NCBI GenBank assembly: GCA_947493325.1
Contig: CANLQI010000002.1
Coordinates: forward strand, 124,001-188,000
DNA from: an uncultured Sphingomonadaceae bacterium
GTDB taxonomy: Bacteria > Pseudomonadota > Alphaproteobacteria > Sphingomonadales > Sphingomonadaceae
Length of the DNA stretch: 64,000 bases
Reading direction: 5' to 3'
The notes beneath the pieces were generated by a model that had not been told where the DNA came from, searched no databases, and saw only the letters and a list, made by a program, of their open reading frames with translations. The position numbers and the translations under genes are program-made. Positions 8,577-17,413 of the stretch are shown in pieces; the stretch's first letter is position 1, and each line of letters opens with the position of its first letter.

Positions 8577-9536
8577 TTATTGTTCCGCGACCTGCGTCGT
8601 ACCCGATACGGAATATATCGTCCCGAAACCGGCATGTGCGCCGCCGCCAATTATATAGATATCATCCAGCCTGGGGCCATCGCCAACCGCAAAACCGTGC
8701 CGGGGCTTTGCAAGCGGTGATCCCGCCAACCATGTCATGGCGGACAGGTCCAATATGTCCTGCCCGGGAAGCAGCACGCCGCGGTCCAGTGATTCCCCGC
8801 CAATGACATGCAGCCGGTTATTCCTGATATATGCGCCATGCCCGGCGCGCCCGACCGGCATGGCGGGCAGGCTGCGCCATGTGTTTCGTTTGAAATCAAA
8901 CGCTTCAATTACATTTATTTGCATACCGTGCTCTGCGCTGCGCCCACCGGTCACGTACAGCATATCCCCTGCGATCGCGGCAGCATGCGAATGACGCGCG
9001 GTGGGCATGGGCGGCATCTCCGACCAATCACCGGTCGCCAGATGATAAGCCCGGAAAGCAGCAATGTCGCGCACGCCGCTTTGCCCGCCGACAAGATACA
9101 GATAGCCATCGCGGTATACCATCGCATGCTGGCCGAGCGGTTCGGGCAGCTTCGCAATTTCACGCCATGCATCGCCGCCGGGTTCAAGCGCAAATAAAGC
9201 CGCATCCGCATCCTGTACAAACGGAAGACCCGTATAACCGCCCGATGCGAACACCCGCTCACCGTCCGCCGCCATGGCCAGATGGTGCAGAGGGCGCGGC
9301 AGGTCAGCGCAGCGGCTCCATCGCCCGTCCGCCACCGTATAATATTCGCAAGAATCGAGCACGCGAAACAGTCCGATACCGCCCGCCACATATATCCGGT
9401 CATTCATGGTGGCGGCATGGATTTCACTGCGCGCATAGTGCATGCCATCGTTCAGGCCCGTTGCCGCGCGCCACACGTAAAGCCCGCCCGCCAGCAGGGT
9501 CGCGGCAAGAACAAGAGACAGGACGATTTTTTTCAT
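8577..9536 (-). CDS. Kelch-repeat protein (secreted/membrane-anchored beta-propeller)
   Basis: repeated YVAGG, FASGGYTG, YLVGGQSG, YVTGGRS, HVIGGES, YIIGGG blades; N-terminal hydrophobic anchor. Confidence 0.85.
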   Translation of the reverse strand: MKKIVLSLVLAATLLAGGLYVWRAATGLNDGMHYARSEIHAATMNDRIYVAGGIGLFRVLDSCEYYTVADGRWSRCADLPRPLHHLAMAADGERVFASGGYTGLPFVQDADAALFALEPGGDAWREIAKLPEPLGQHAMVYRDGYLYLVGGQSGVRDIAAFRAYHLATGDWSEMPPMPTARHSHAAAIAGDMLYVTGGRSAEHGMQINVIEAFDFKRNTWRSLPAMPVGRAGHGAYIRNNRLHVIGGESLDRGVLLPGQDILDLSAMTWLAGSPLAKPRHGFAVGDGPRLDDIYIIGGGAHAGFGTIYSVSGTTQVAEQ

Positions 9537-9618
9537 CCGGCACATCTCGCATAATTACGCGCCCATTAAAACCTGCGTGCAATATATCCGTGCCAATGCT
9601 CCTGATATTTACAGCGAG

Positions 9619-10593
9619 CTATACCTGTAAAAACATCCGTAGTGACGGCCATTGGTCCCTCACCGCCTGCCGCCCTGCCTCAATCGCCGCCCGGATTTTG
9701 GCGGGTTTGAATTCCAGTGTATCGGCGGCTTCGAAACCCACGGGCGGCGCAAGGATGCGGACCGGCGCGAAATTATAGCGGGACAGCTGCGTGTCCAGCG
9801 GCAGCATCGCTTCGGCAAGCTGCTGTCCTGTCAGTCCCATGTCCATCAGCTTTCGAAACTGCATCTCGCGCGCCGCGAGCAGATCATTGATGAGCATCGT
9901 ATTGCCGACATCGTTGCGGGCCACTTCGCTGGTCTGAATACCCACCGAGCGCAGGCCGATATCGACCAGATTGTCATAGGTTTTGCCCGGTTCGCGCGCG
10001 GGCTCAGGCGGCGATGCCAATATCACCAGCAACGCGCGCGGGCGCAGTTTCATGGCGGAGCTGAGCGGCGTGATATCGCGCACGCCGCCATCAACCCATT
10101 GTTCAATCCTGCCGTCTACATCCTGTGATTTCAGCGGTTCGAAAAACGGCGGCTGCGCGCTCGACGCATAGACCCAGTCGCCGATATTGGGATTTCGCTC
10201 GTCAATATCGACGTAATTGCCGGTGGCAAGATTGACGACACCGACACGCAGCTTGCGCCGCGCGCGCCGCAATTTTTCAGGGTCTGCGTAATTTTGCAGC
10301 TTTTCCCGCAGCGCCGTGGCTTTGTATAGAGAATCCGCGCCGAACAATGCGCTGGCCGCGCCCAGCGGACGCTTGCGATATATGTCGCTATTGCGCTCAA
10401 TTGTAAGCCATTGGTCGAGCAGGCCGGGCATGTCGTTCATCGCCCCGCCCAGTGCCTGTATCGCGCCTGTCGACACGCCCGCAAAAATATCCACACGCAC
10501 ACCGCGATGGGTGATAAGCTCATCCAACACGCCGACCTGAAAGGCACCCTTGGCCCCGCCGCCCGATAATACCACCGCAAGATCACCTGCCAT
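9619..10593 (-). CDS. Patatin-like phospholipase family protein
   Basis: VLSGGGAKGAFQVGVL oxyanion motif, FAGVSTGA nucleophile elbow, DGGVRD Asp motif. Confidence 0.9.
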   Translation of the reverse strand: MAGDLAVVLSGGGAKGAFQVGVLDELITHRGVRVDIFAGVSTGAIQALGGAMNDMPGLLDQWLTIERNSDIYRKRPLGAASALFGADSLYKATALREKLQNYADPEKLRRARRKLRVGVVNLATGNYVDIDERNPNIGDWVYASSAQPPFFEPLKSQDVDGRIEQWVDGGVRDITPLSSAMKLRPRALLVILASPPEPAREPGKTYDNLVDIGLRSVGIQTSEVARNDVGNTMLINDLLAAREMQFRKLMDMGLTGQQLAEAMLPLDTQLSRYNFAPVRILAPPVGFEAADTLEFKPAKIRAAIEAGRQAVRDQWPSLRMFLQV

Positions 10594-10911
10594 AAGACAC
10601 CCCCGTTTGATCCGCACGCAGTTGATATGCAAACGCCCGCGCACTTGATTATGAGATGGCAGCTTACCATATTTGTATCATATCGTAAAATAGACGGCGG
10701 TTTTCCGCGCCGGTGCAATTTTTACACAGGTGATAAAAAAATGTGAAAATTTTGATCCGGCCCCTTGCATTTTATGAAGGCCAGCTTTGTCGGCGCGTCG
10801 CTGCGCTGCAACATTTTGCCGCTGCGATGAAGTGAATCAGGGGCGCGACGAACCGAGTCATATTTTTGTCTTATTTTGCGATTTACCCCCTTGCGTCTGA
10901 AAATGATTCAG

Positions 10912-10927
10912 GCACTATAGGTAGTGT
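10912..10927 (+). promoter_or_regulatory. Putative NrdR box upstream of nrdA
   Basis: GCACTATAGGTAGTGT matches 13/16 of ACACTATATATAGTGT; a weaker palindrome CTACTgatAGTAG follows at 10947-10959. Confidence 0.6.
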
Positions 10928-11033
10928 TGGGCCGTTGGGGGCACATCTACTGATAGTAGCTAGGGCGAAAGCCGCGATTTTTATGACATGTCGCGGCAGG
11001 TGTTTTTTGCGCTAAAAAATGCATGGCTTTGCA

Positions 11034-11042
11034 AGTGGATAA
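11034..11042 (-). promoter_or_regulatory. Possible DnaA box in nrdA leader
   Basis: minus strand TTATCCACT is 8/9 to TTATCCACA. Confidence 0.35.
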
Positions 11043-11158
11043 ACCCGGTCCTTTGGGGACAAACTGGTGATAAGTTTTTCTCCGACACAGATATAAAAAT
11101 GCTATTCGGTCAGGTCTGGCCTACCGAATCGAACACAATAGGAACATTTGGGGACGTC

Positions 11159-13264
11159 ATGGATTTTAGAGACACAGGCAAGGCAGCAGGCATGGATAAC
11201 GATACACTTGATTTGGGCGTGGACGATGCGCCCCAGAAAACTAAATCAAAAGCCGAGTCCAAATCCGCCCAGGCTGCCCCCGGACAGGATGGCAAGAACG
11301 TGAATGACGACGACAGGACAATAGAAAGCGGGGCAGTGGAAAAAACCGAAACCTCCGCTGAAGCGGATGCACCCAAGACGGAAAAGACGGATAGCGACAA
11401 AAAGGGCGACAGCCATAAAGTCAATCCGCGCCGGTTCAACATCGTCACCGATGACAGCCGCAATGATAAACTGACCGAGTTTGGCAAAGAAACGCTGACT
11501 GACCGTTATCTGCTGCCCGGTGAAGACTATCAGGACCTGTTCGCGCGCGTCGCCGACGCCTATGCCGATGATCAGGAGCATGCACAGCGGCTCTATGACT
11601 ATATCTCCAATCTGTGGTTCATGCCCGCCACGCCGGTTCTGTCCAACGGCGGCACCGGACGCGGCCTGCCGATTTCCTGCTATCTCAACTCGGTCGACGA
11701 TTCGCTGGGCGGGATCGTCAACACCTGGAATGAAAATGTCTGGCTCGCCTCACGCGGCGGCGGCATCGGCACCTATTGGGGCAGCGTGCGCGGCATTGGC
11801 GAACCGGTCGGCCTGAACGGCAAGACCAGCGGCATCATCCCGTTCGTGCGCGTGATGGACAGCCTGACGCTCGCCATTTCGCAAGGGTCGCTGCGCCGCG
11901 GTAGCGCCGCCTGTTACCTTGACATCAACCACCCGGAAATTGAGGAATTCCTCGAAATCCGCAAGCCATCGGGCGATTTCAACCGCAAGGCGCTGAACCT
12001 GCATCACGGCGTGCTGCTCACCGACGAGTTTATGGAAGCGGTGCGTGACGGCGCTGAGTTTGATCTCAAATCCCCCAAGACCGGCGAAGTGCGCGGCACC
12101 GTCGATGCGCGTTCGCTGTTCCAGAAACTGGTCGAAACACGGCTTGCCACGGGTGAGCCCTATATCGTGTTTGCCGACACCGTGAACCGCATGATGCCCA
12201 AACATCACCGCGATGTCGGCCTGAAAGTCTCGACATCCAACCTGTGCAGTGAAATCACTCTGCCCACCGGCAAGGACCATCACGGCGAAGACCGTACCGC
12301 AGTATGCTGCCTCTCCTCGCTCAACCTGGAAACATGGGATGAGTGGAGCGGCGACAAACGCTTTATCGAAGACGTGATGCGCATGCTCGACAATGTGTTG
12401 CAGGATTATATCGACCGCGCGCCCGATGAAATGGCGCGCGCCAAATACAGCGCGTCACGCGAACGCAGTGTCGGGCTGGGCGTGATGGGCTATCACAGCT
12501 TCCTGCAGGCGCGCGGGCTCGGTTTCGAAAGCGCGATGGCGAAATCGTGGAACATGAAAATCTTCAAGCACATCTCGGGCAAGGCGTCCGAAGCCTCCAT
12601 GATGCTGGCCAAGGAACGCGGCCCCTGCCCCGATGCGGCGGATCAGGGCGCGATGGAGCGTTTCAGCTGCAAAATGGCAATCGCGCCGACCGCGTCGATC
12701 TCCATCATCTGCGGCGGCGCATCGGCCTGTATCGAACCGATCCCGGCCAATATCTATACGCATAAAACGCTGTCGGGCAGCTTTATCGTGAAGAACCCGC
12801 ATCTGGAAAAACTGCTCGCCAAGAAATCCAAAGACAGCAATAATGTGTGGAACTCAATCCTCGAAAAAGGCGGGTCGGTCCAGCATCTCGATTTCCTGAC
12901 GCAGGAAGAGAAAGACACGTTCAAAACCAGCTTTGAGATTGACCAGCGCTGGCTGCTTGAGCTCGCCGCCGACCGCACGCCGTTTATCGATCAGGCACAG
13001 TCGCTCAACCTCTTCATCCCCGCCGATGTCGACAAATGGGACCTGCTGATGCTGCATTTCCGCGCATGGGAACTGGGCATCAAATCGCTCTATTACCTGC
13101 GTTCGAAATCGATCCAGCGCGCCGGTTTCGCGGGCAGCGAGGAAGCCCCGGCAGAAGTCACCGCCGGCGGCGTCGAAGCGGACAATACGCTCGACCCAAA
13201 AAAGGTCGAACTGATGACCACACAGGGCACCACCGATTATGACGAGTGCCTGGCGTGTCAGTAA
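11159..13264 (+). CDS. nrdA: Ribonucleoside-diphosphate reductase subunit alpha (class I)
   Basis: NrdA motifs: MPATPVLSNGGT, NLCSEITLPT, YYLRSKSIQ, C-terminal redox CLACQ; start assigned to MDFRDTGK, ORF is open upstream to 10988. Confidence 0.93.
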   Translation: MDFRDTGKAAGMDNDTLDLGVDDAPQKTKSKAESKSAQAAPGQDGKNVNDDDRTIESGAVEKTETSAEADAPKTEKTDSDKKGDSHKVNPRRFNIVTDDSRNDKLTEFGKETLTDRYLLPGEDYQDLFARVADAYADDQEHAQRLYDYISNLWFMPATPVLSNGGTGRGLPISCYLNSVDDSLGGIVNTWNENVWLASRGGGIGTYWGSVRGIGEPVGLNGKTSGIIPFVRVMDSLTLAISQGSLRRGSAACYLDINHPEIEEFLEIRKPSGDFNRKALNLHHGVLLTDEFMEAVRDGAEFDLKSPKTGEVRGTVDARSLFQKLVETRLATGEPYIVFADTVNRMMPKHHRDVGLKVSTSNLCSEITLPTGKDHHGEDRTAVCCLSSLNLETWDEWSGDKRFIEDVMRMLDNVLQDYIDRAPDEMARAKYSASRERSVGLGVMGYHSFLQARGLGFESAMAKSWNMKIFKHISGKASEASMMLAKERGPCPDAADQGAMERFSCKMAIAPTASISIICGGASACIEPIPANIYTHKTLSGSFIVKNPHLEKLLAKKSKDSNNVWNSILEKGGSVQHLDFLTQEEKDTFKTSFEIDQRWLLELAADRTPFIDQAQSLNLFIPADVDKWDLLMLHFRAWELGIKSLYYLRSKSIQRAGFAGSEEAPAEVTAGGVEADNTLDPKKVELMTTQGTTDYDECLACQ

Positions 13265-13288
13265 TATCATTGAGTGCAGAGTAGAGAT

Positions 13289-13783
13289 ATGAAACGCTTA
13301 TCGCTTCCTGCCAGCGCCGTTACACGGGCACGCAAGCTGCGCCGTGCAGCAACACCTGCGGAGCGCGCGATGAAAAAACTGCTGAAAGCGGCTTTTCCGG
13401 CAGCGCATTTTCGGTTTCAGGTGCCTATGGGCAATTATATCGTCGATTTTGCATCACACCGGGCCAAGCTCATTATCGAAGTTGATGGTGACAGCCATGC
13501 GCATCAACAGGAATATGATGCAGCGCGTACAAAGTTTCTGGAGGGTGAAGGCTATAAGGTTATCCGCTTCTGGAACCAAGATGCCCTTCATAACCCTGAA
13601 GGTATATCTGTCCTGATCGAAAAAGCCCTTCCCCCGTGTGGGGAAGGGTTGGGATGGGGGCCGGAGGCGGCAGCCTCCGCAAAAAAGCTTAATCCGGCCT
13701 TGCGTTGCAAAGCCGCCCCCACCTCCCGTCCTCCCCACAGGGGGGAGGAAGCCATATGTCAATCTGCGATTGGAGTTTTTTAA
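13289..13783 (+). CDS. DUF559 (Vsr-like PD-(D/E)XK) endonuclease domain protein
   Basis: RARKLRRAATPAERAMKKLLKAAF...FRFQVPMGNYIVDFASHRAKLIIEVDGDSH...YDAARTKFLEGEGYKVIRFWNQD; C-terminal ~50 aa are read from a repeat. Confidence 0.85.
   Translation: MKRLSLPASAVTRARKLRRAATPAERAMKKLLKAAFPAAHFRFQVPMGNYIVDFASHRAKLIIEVDGDSHAHQQEYDAARTKFLEGEGYKVIRFWNQDALHNPEGISVLIEKALPPCGEGLGWGPEAAASAKKLNPALRCKAAPTSRPPHRGEEAICQSAIGVF
13628..13757. repeat. Palindromic repeat pair inside the DUF559 3' end
   Basis: CCCTTCCCCCGTGTGGGGAAGGGTTGGGATGGGGG near 13628 and inverted CCCCCACCTCCCGTCCTCCCCACAGGGGGGAGG near 13723. Confidence 0.75.
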
Positions 13784-14833
13784 ATGTCACTTACAGAAGC
13801 CCGCACACAATATAAGCCGTTTGAATATCCATGGGCCTATGACTTCTGGAAGCGGCAGCAGCAGATCCACTGGATGCCCGAAGAAGTACCGCTGGGCGAG
13901 GATTGCCGCGATTGGGCGCAGAAGCTTAGCGACCATGAACGCAACCTACTGACGCAGATCTTCCGCTTTTTCACACAGGCCGATGTCGAGGTGCAGAACT
14001 GCTATCACGACAAATATGGCCGCGTGTTCAAACCGACCGAAGTCAAGATGATGCTCACCGCCTTTTCCAATATGGAAACCGTGCATATCGCCGCTTACTC
14101 GCACCTGCTCGACACCATCGGCATGCCCGAAAGCGAATACGGCATGTTCCTGGAATATGAGGAGATGTCGGCAAAGCACGATTACCTGAACGAATTCGGC
14201 GTCGACAATGACGCGGATATCGCCCGCACACTCGCCATGTTCGGCGGCTTTACGGAAGGGCTGCAGCTGTTCGCATCGTTCGCGATGCTGATGAACTTCC
14301 CGCGCTTCAACAAGATGAAGGGCATGGGACAGATCGTGAGCTGGTCCGTGCGCGACGAAAGCCTGCACTGCGAAGGCATCACCAAGCTGTTCCACGCCTT
14401 CTGCGCCGAACGCGACTGCCTGACCAAGGCGGTGCGTGAGGACATCATCGACTGCTGCCAAAAGACAGTCCGCCTGGAAGATGCGTTTATCGATCTGGCG
14501 TTTCAGGACGGGCCGGTGCCCGGCATGACGGCCAAAGAGATCAAGAAATACATCCGCTATATCGCCGACTGGCGTCTGGGCCAGCTCGGGTTCCAGCCGA
14601 TCTATATGGTCGAGGACCACCCGCTACCCTGGCTCGCGCCATTGCTCAATGGTGTCGAGCACGCCAACTTCTTCGAAACCCGCGCCACCGAATATTCCAA
14701 GGCCGCCACCACCGGCAACTGGAACGACGTCTGGGACAGCTTCGACAAACGCAAAAGCAAACCCGCGAATGAAGACATCGCGGCCGATGAGGGCCCGGAT
14801 ATGTTTGAAGATGCAGGAGTTGCGGCGGAGTAG
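13784..14833 (+). CDS. nrdB: Ribonucleoside-diphosphate reductase subunit beta
   Basis: diiron motifs: RFFTQADVEVQNCYHD, FSNMETVHIAAYSHL, VSWSVRDESLHCEG, NFFETRATEYSKA. Confidence 0.93.
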   Translation: MSLTEARTQYKPFEYPWAYDFWKRQQQIHWMPEEVPLGEDCRDWAQKLSDHERNLLTQIFRFFTQADVEVQNCYHDKYGRVFKPTEVKMMLTAFSNMETVHIAAYSHLLDTIGMPESEYGMFLEYEEMSAKHDYLNEFGVDNDADIARTLAMFGGFTEGLQLFASFAMLMNFPRFNKMKGMGQIVSWSVRDESLHCEGITKLFHAFCAERDCLTKAVREDIIDCCQKTVRLEDAFIDLAFQDGPVPGMTAKEIKKYIRYIADWRLGQLGFQPIYMVEDHPLPWLAPLLNGVEHANFFETRATEYSKAATTGNWNDVWDSFDKRKSKPANEDIAADEGPDMFEDAGVAAE

Positions 14834-14853
14834 GTTGACTTATAAATTGTTCA

Positions 14854-14870
14854 TGATATGTTCCATATCA
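14854..14870. promoter_or_regulatory. Inverted repeat overlapping the putative -10 of the R-M operon
   Basis: TGATATG-ttc-CATATCA; TTGACT at 14835-14840 and TATGTT at 14857-14862 (16-bp spacing) fit a sigma70-like promoter. Confidence 0.5.
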
Positions 14871-14889
14871 GTAAAAAGGGACGTATATT

Positions 14890-15846
14890 ATGCAATCTAT
14901 TGAGTTTTGTGCGGGTGCGGGTGGGCAGGCCTTGGGTTTGGAGCAAGCCGGTTTTCATCATAATGCCTTAGTTGAGATTGAGCCCGATTTTGCCGAAACA
15001 CTGCGACTAAACCGTCCGCAATGGGACGTACGTACCGCTGATATGAATTCATTTGATGGCACTCCGTTCAAAGGTACAGAATTATTAACTGCCGGTCTTC
15101 CCTGCCCGCCATTCTCAATCGCTGGAAAACAGTTGGGTGAACGCGACGAACGAAACCTCTTTCCAGCTGCACTGCGATTAATCGACGAAATTCGTCCCAA
15201 AGCCATAATGATTGAGAACGTCCGTGGTTTCTTGTCTGCCGTATTTGAAGATTATAGACTCGGCCTAAAGAAACAGTTGAGCAAACTTGGCTACCATGCT
15301 GATTGGCGACTATTGAATGCCTCCGACTTCGGTGTGCCCCAGCTACGGCCCAGAGTAGTAATCGTCGCTATTCGCAAAGACTTAATCGAAGCATTTGACT
15401 GGCCCGCAGCACTTAAGCAGAATCCCCCATCCGTGGGGGAAACACTCTATGATCTGATGGCCGAAAATGGCTGGCGCGGGGCAAAAAAATGGGCCGATTA
15501 CGCAGATGATATTGCACCGACTATTGTCGGTGGTTCCAAAAAACATGGAGGGCCTGATCTGGGGCCTACACGTGCACGCAAAGCATGGGCTGCTTTAGGT
15601 GTAGAAGGCAAAAGCCTTTTCAACGAAGCGCCTGATTCAGATTTTGTCGGCACACCACGCCTGACAGTGCGTATGGTTGCCAGACTACAAGGGTTTCCAG
15701 ATAGCTGGCAATTTTATGGCAAAAAAACCAGTAGCTATCGTCAGGTAGGCAACGCTTTTCCGCCCCCAGTCGCAAAGGCAGTTGCACATAATCTGAAGGC
15801 CGCTTTATCTCAGCAGCATGTTTTTCCTGTAAAGGCAGTAGCCTGA
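14890..15846 (+). CDS. DNA (cytosine-5-)-methyltransferase, type II R-M
   Basis: FCAGAGGQALGLEQAG (motif I), GLPCPPFSIAGKQ (motif IV PC), MIENVRG (motif VI ENV), YRQVGNAFPPPVA (motif X). Confidence 0.95.
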   Translation: MQSIEFCAGAGGQALGLEQAGFHHNALVEIEPDFAETLRLNRPQWDVRTADMNSFDGTPFKGTELLTAGLPCPPFSIAGKQLGERDERNLFPAALRLIDEIRPKAIMIENVRGFLSAVFEDYRLGLKKQLSKLGYHADWRLLNASDFGVPQLRPRVVIVAIRKDLIEAFDWPAALKQNPPSVGETLYDLMAENGWRGAKKWADYADDIAPTIVGGSKKHGGPDLGPTRARKAWAALGVEGKSLFNEAPDSDFVGTPRLTVRMVARLQGFPDSWQFYGKKTSSYRQVGNAFPPPVAKAVAHNLKAALSQQHVFPVKAVA

Positions 15847-16691
15847 TGGCTAATGGCTGGATATCTTCCGCAAGAAAAGAATTTCATGCTACAGTCTTAG
15901 CCAACCTTCTAACAAAAAGTGCAACAGGCATTCCAAGTAATGCTGATAAAGGCAGCCGACCTAGTGTTGAAATTGCAACTGCTATATTAAATCAAATTGG
16001 AAACGCACGAACTGCAAAAAAGCTGCCAGGACAAACTGCTGGAGCTAGTTTTGAAGAAGTATGTGCTGCATATATAGAGTTGTGTTTTTCACATTTAAGG
16101 CATTTAAGGCCTGGTAATTTCTATGTTACGAAAGGCGGAGGAATCGCCGAATTTGATCAGTATTCTCATCTTGATGAATTACAAGCAATAGCAAAAGGGA
16201 ACCGTGAAATAGCAACGGCTCTAGGGTCAGATTATCTCATTAAGCCCGACATTGTTGTTGGTAGGATACCAGAATCAGAAGAAGCCTTAAACAAGCAAGA
16301 GTTACTGGTAGATAGTGAAACAGCCCTATTATCTAGCCTCAGAGCTGCTAACCAAGACCACCCAATTTTGCATGCATCATTAAGCTGTAAATGGACGCTG
16401 CGTAGCGATAGAGCTCAAAATGCGCGATCAGAAGGCTTAAATCTTGTTCGAAACAGGAAAGGTCGTTTGCCCCATATATCTGTTATTATTGGTGAACCTA
16501 TGCCAAGCCGCATTGCATCACTAGCACTTGGAACAGGTGATATTGACTGCGTATATCATTTTGCATTGCCTGAATTGCGTCAAGCATTAGTCGATCAAAA
16601 AAGAGAAGATACGCTTGATTTACTTGATACAATGGTTGCTGGCAAAAGATTAAGAGATATTTCTGATCTACCCTTAGATTTAGTAACTTGA
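15846..16691 (+). CDS. Type II restriction endonuclease, NgoMIV-like (predicted GCCGGC)
   Basis: SCKWTLRSDRAQNARSEGLNLVRNRKGRLPHI, ALGTGDIDCVYHFALPEL, LRDISDLPLDL closely match NgoMIV as remembered; TGATG overlap with methyltransferase. Confidence 0.88.
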   Translation: MANGWISSARKEFHATVLANLLTKSATGIPSNADKGSRPSVEIATAILNQIGNARTAKKLPGQTAGASFEEVCAAYIELCFSHLRHLRPGNFYVTKGGGIAEFDQYSHLDELQAIAKGNREIATALGSDYLIKPDIVVGRIPESEEALNKQELLVDSETALLSSLRAANQDHPILHASLSCKWTLRSDRAQNARSEGLNLVRNRKGRLPHISVIIGEPMPSRIASLALGTGDIDCVYHFALPELRQALVDQKREDTLDLLDTMVAGKRLRDISDLPLDLVT

Positions 16692-16706
16692 AAAATAACC
16701 CTCCCC

Positions 16707-17294
16707 TTAACACCAGCTCCGCTTATAGCCTCGCCACCTTTCGGCCAGACCTTCTGCGACCAGCGTATCCCCTAGGCTCTCCCCTCCCCGCGTTATTACG
16801 CGGAGTTGGCGGCCGTAGCGATCAGTATCACGGTCTATGCTTTCCAGATCAAATGCGCCCGCGTTGAGCAGTTCGCGCAGCCTGTATGTGGCACGCTGGC
16901 CCAGTGCCGCTTCGGCATCGCAGGCAGGGTCGCTGACCTCTGGCGTGTTGATGTCCGCAATGCGGATCTTGGTGCCCCGGTGCCAGATTGTGTCGCCATC
17001 GACCACGCAGCTCACGCGCGGGCCAAAGCCGCAGACCGAAAACTGCGCCCGGTATGGATCAGTCGCCGCCGCAGGAGCCGTATCCACATCCCCCACCAGC
17101 CCCGCCGCGCGCACCGGCAACGGCCCGTCATAAAGCCAGATCGCGGCAAATACCGCACCACATAATGCAGCAGTCAGCGCCGCAAAAGCGCCCCAGCCCA
17201 TGCCCCGCTCCCGCCGGATCTCAGGTGGCAGAAAACGCAGCTGCGGCGGTATCCGCCTGCGTGTATGAAGTGGTGTCACACTGTGCTTGTCCAT
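16707..17294 (-). CDS. Thermonuclease (SNase-like) family protein, membrane-anchored
   Basis: CVVDGDTIWHRGTKIRIADINTPE, DRYGRQLRV, LVAEGLAERW of SNase fold; N-terminal TM segment. Confidence 0.85.
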   Translation of the reverse strand: MDKHSVTPLHTRRRIPPQLRFLPPEIRRERGMGWGAFAALTAALCGAVFAAIWLYDGPLPVRAAGLVGDVDTAPAAATDPYRAQFSVCGFGPRVSCVVDGDTIWHRGTKIRIADINTPEVSDPACDAEAALGQRATYRLRELLNAGAFDLESIDRDTDRYGRQLRVITRGGESLGDTLVAEGLAERWRGYKRSWC

Positions 17295-17413
17295 ACCGCA
17301 CAATAGCGCAATGGCTATTACTGATGAGTTAAACCATCTTATCACGGTGACAACTCACCCCACCCCCAAACTCCCCCTTGCCTCATTCCGCCGCCTCTCC
17401 CATAACCGTGGCC

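Noticed and set aside
13289-15846. DUF559 as a Vsr-type repair partner of the downstream C5-methyltransferase
   Set aside because: Fold similarity is suggestive, but the genes are separated by nrdB and there is no evidence of a functional link.
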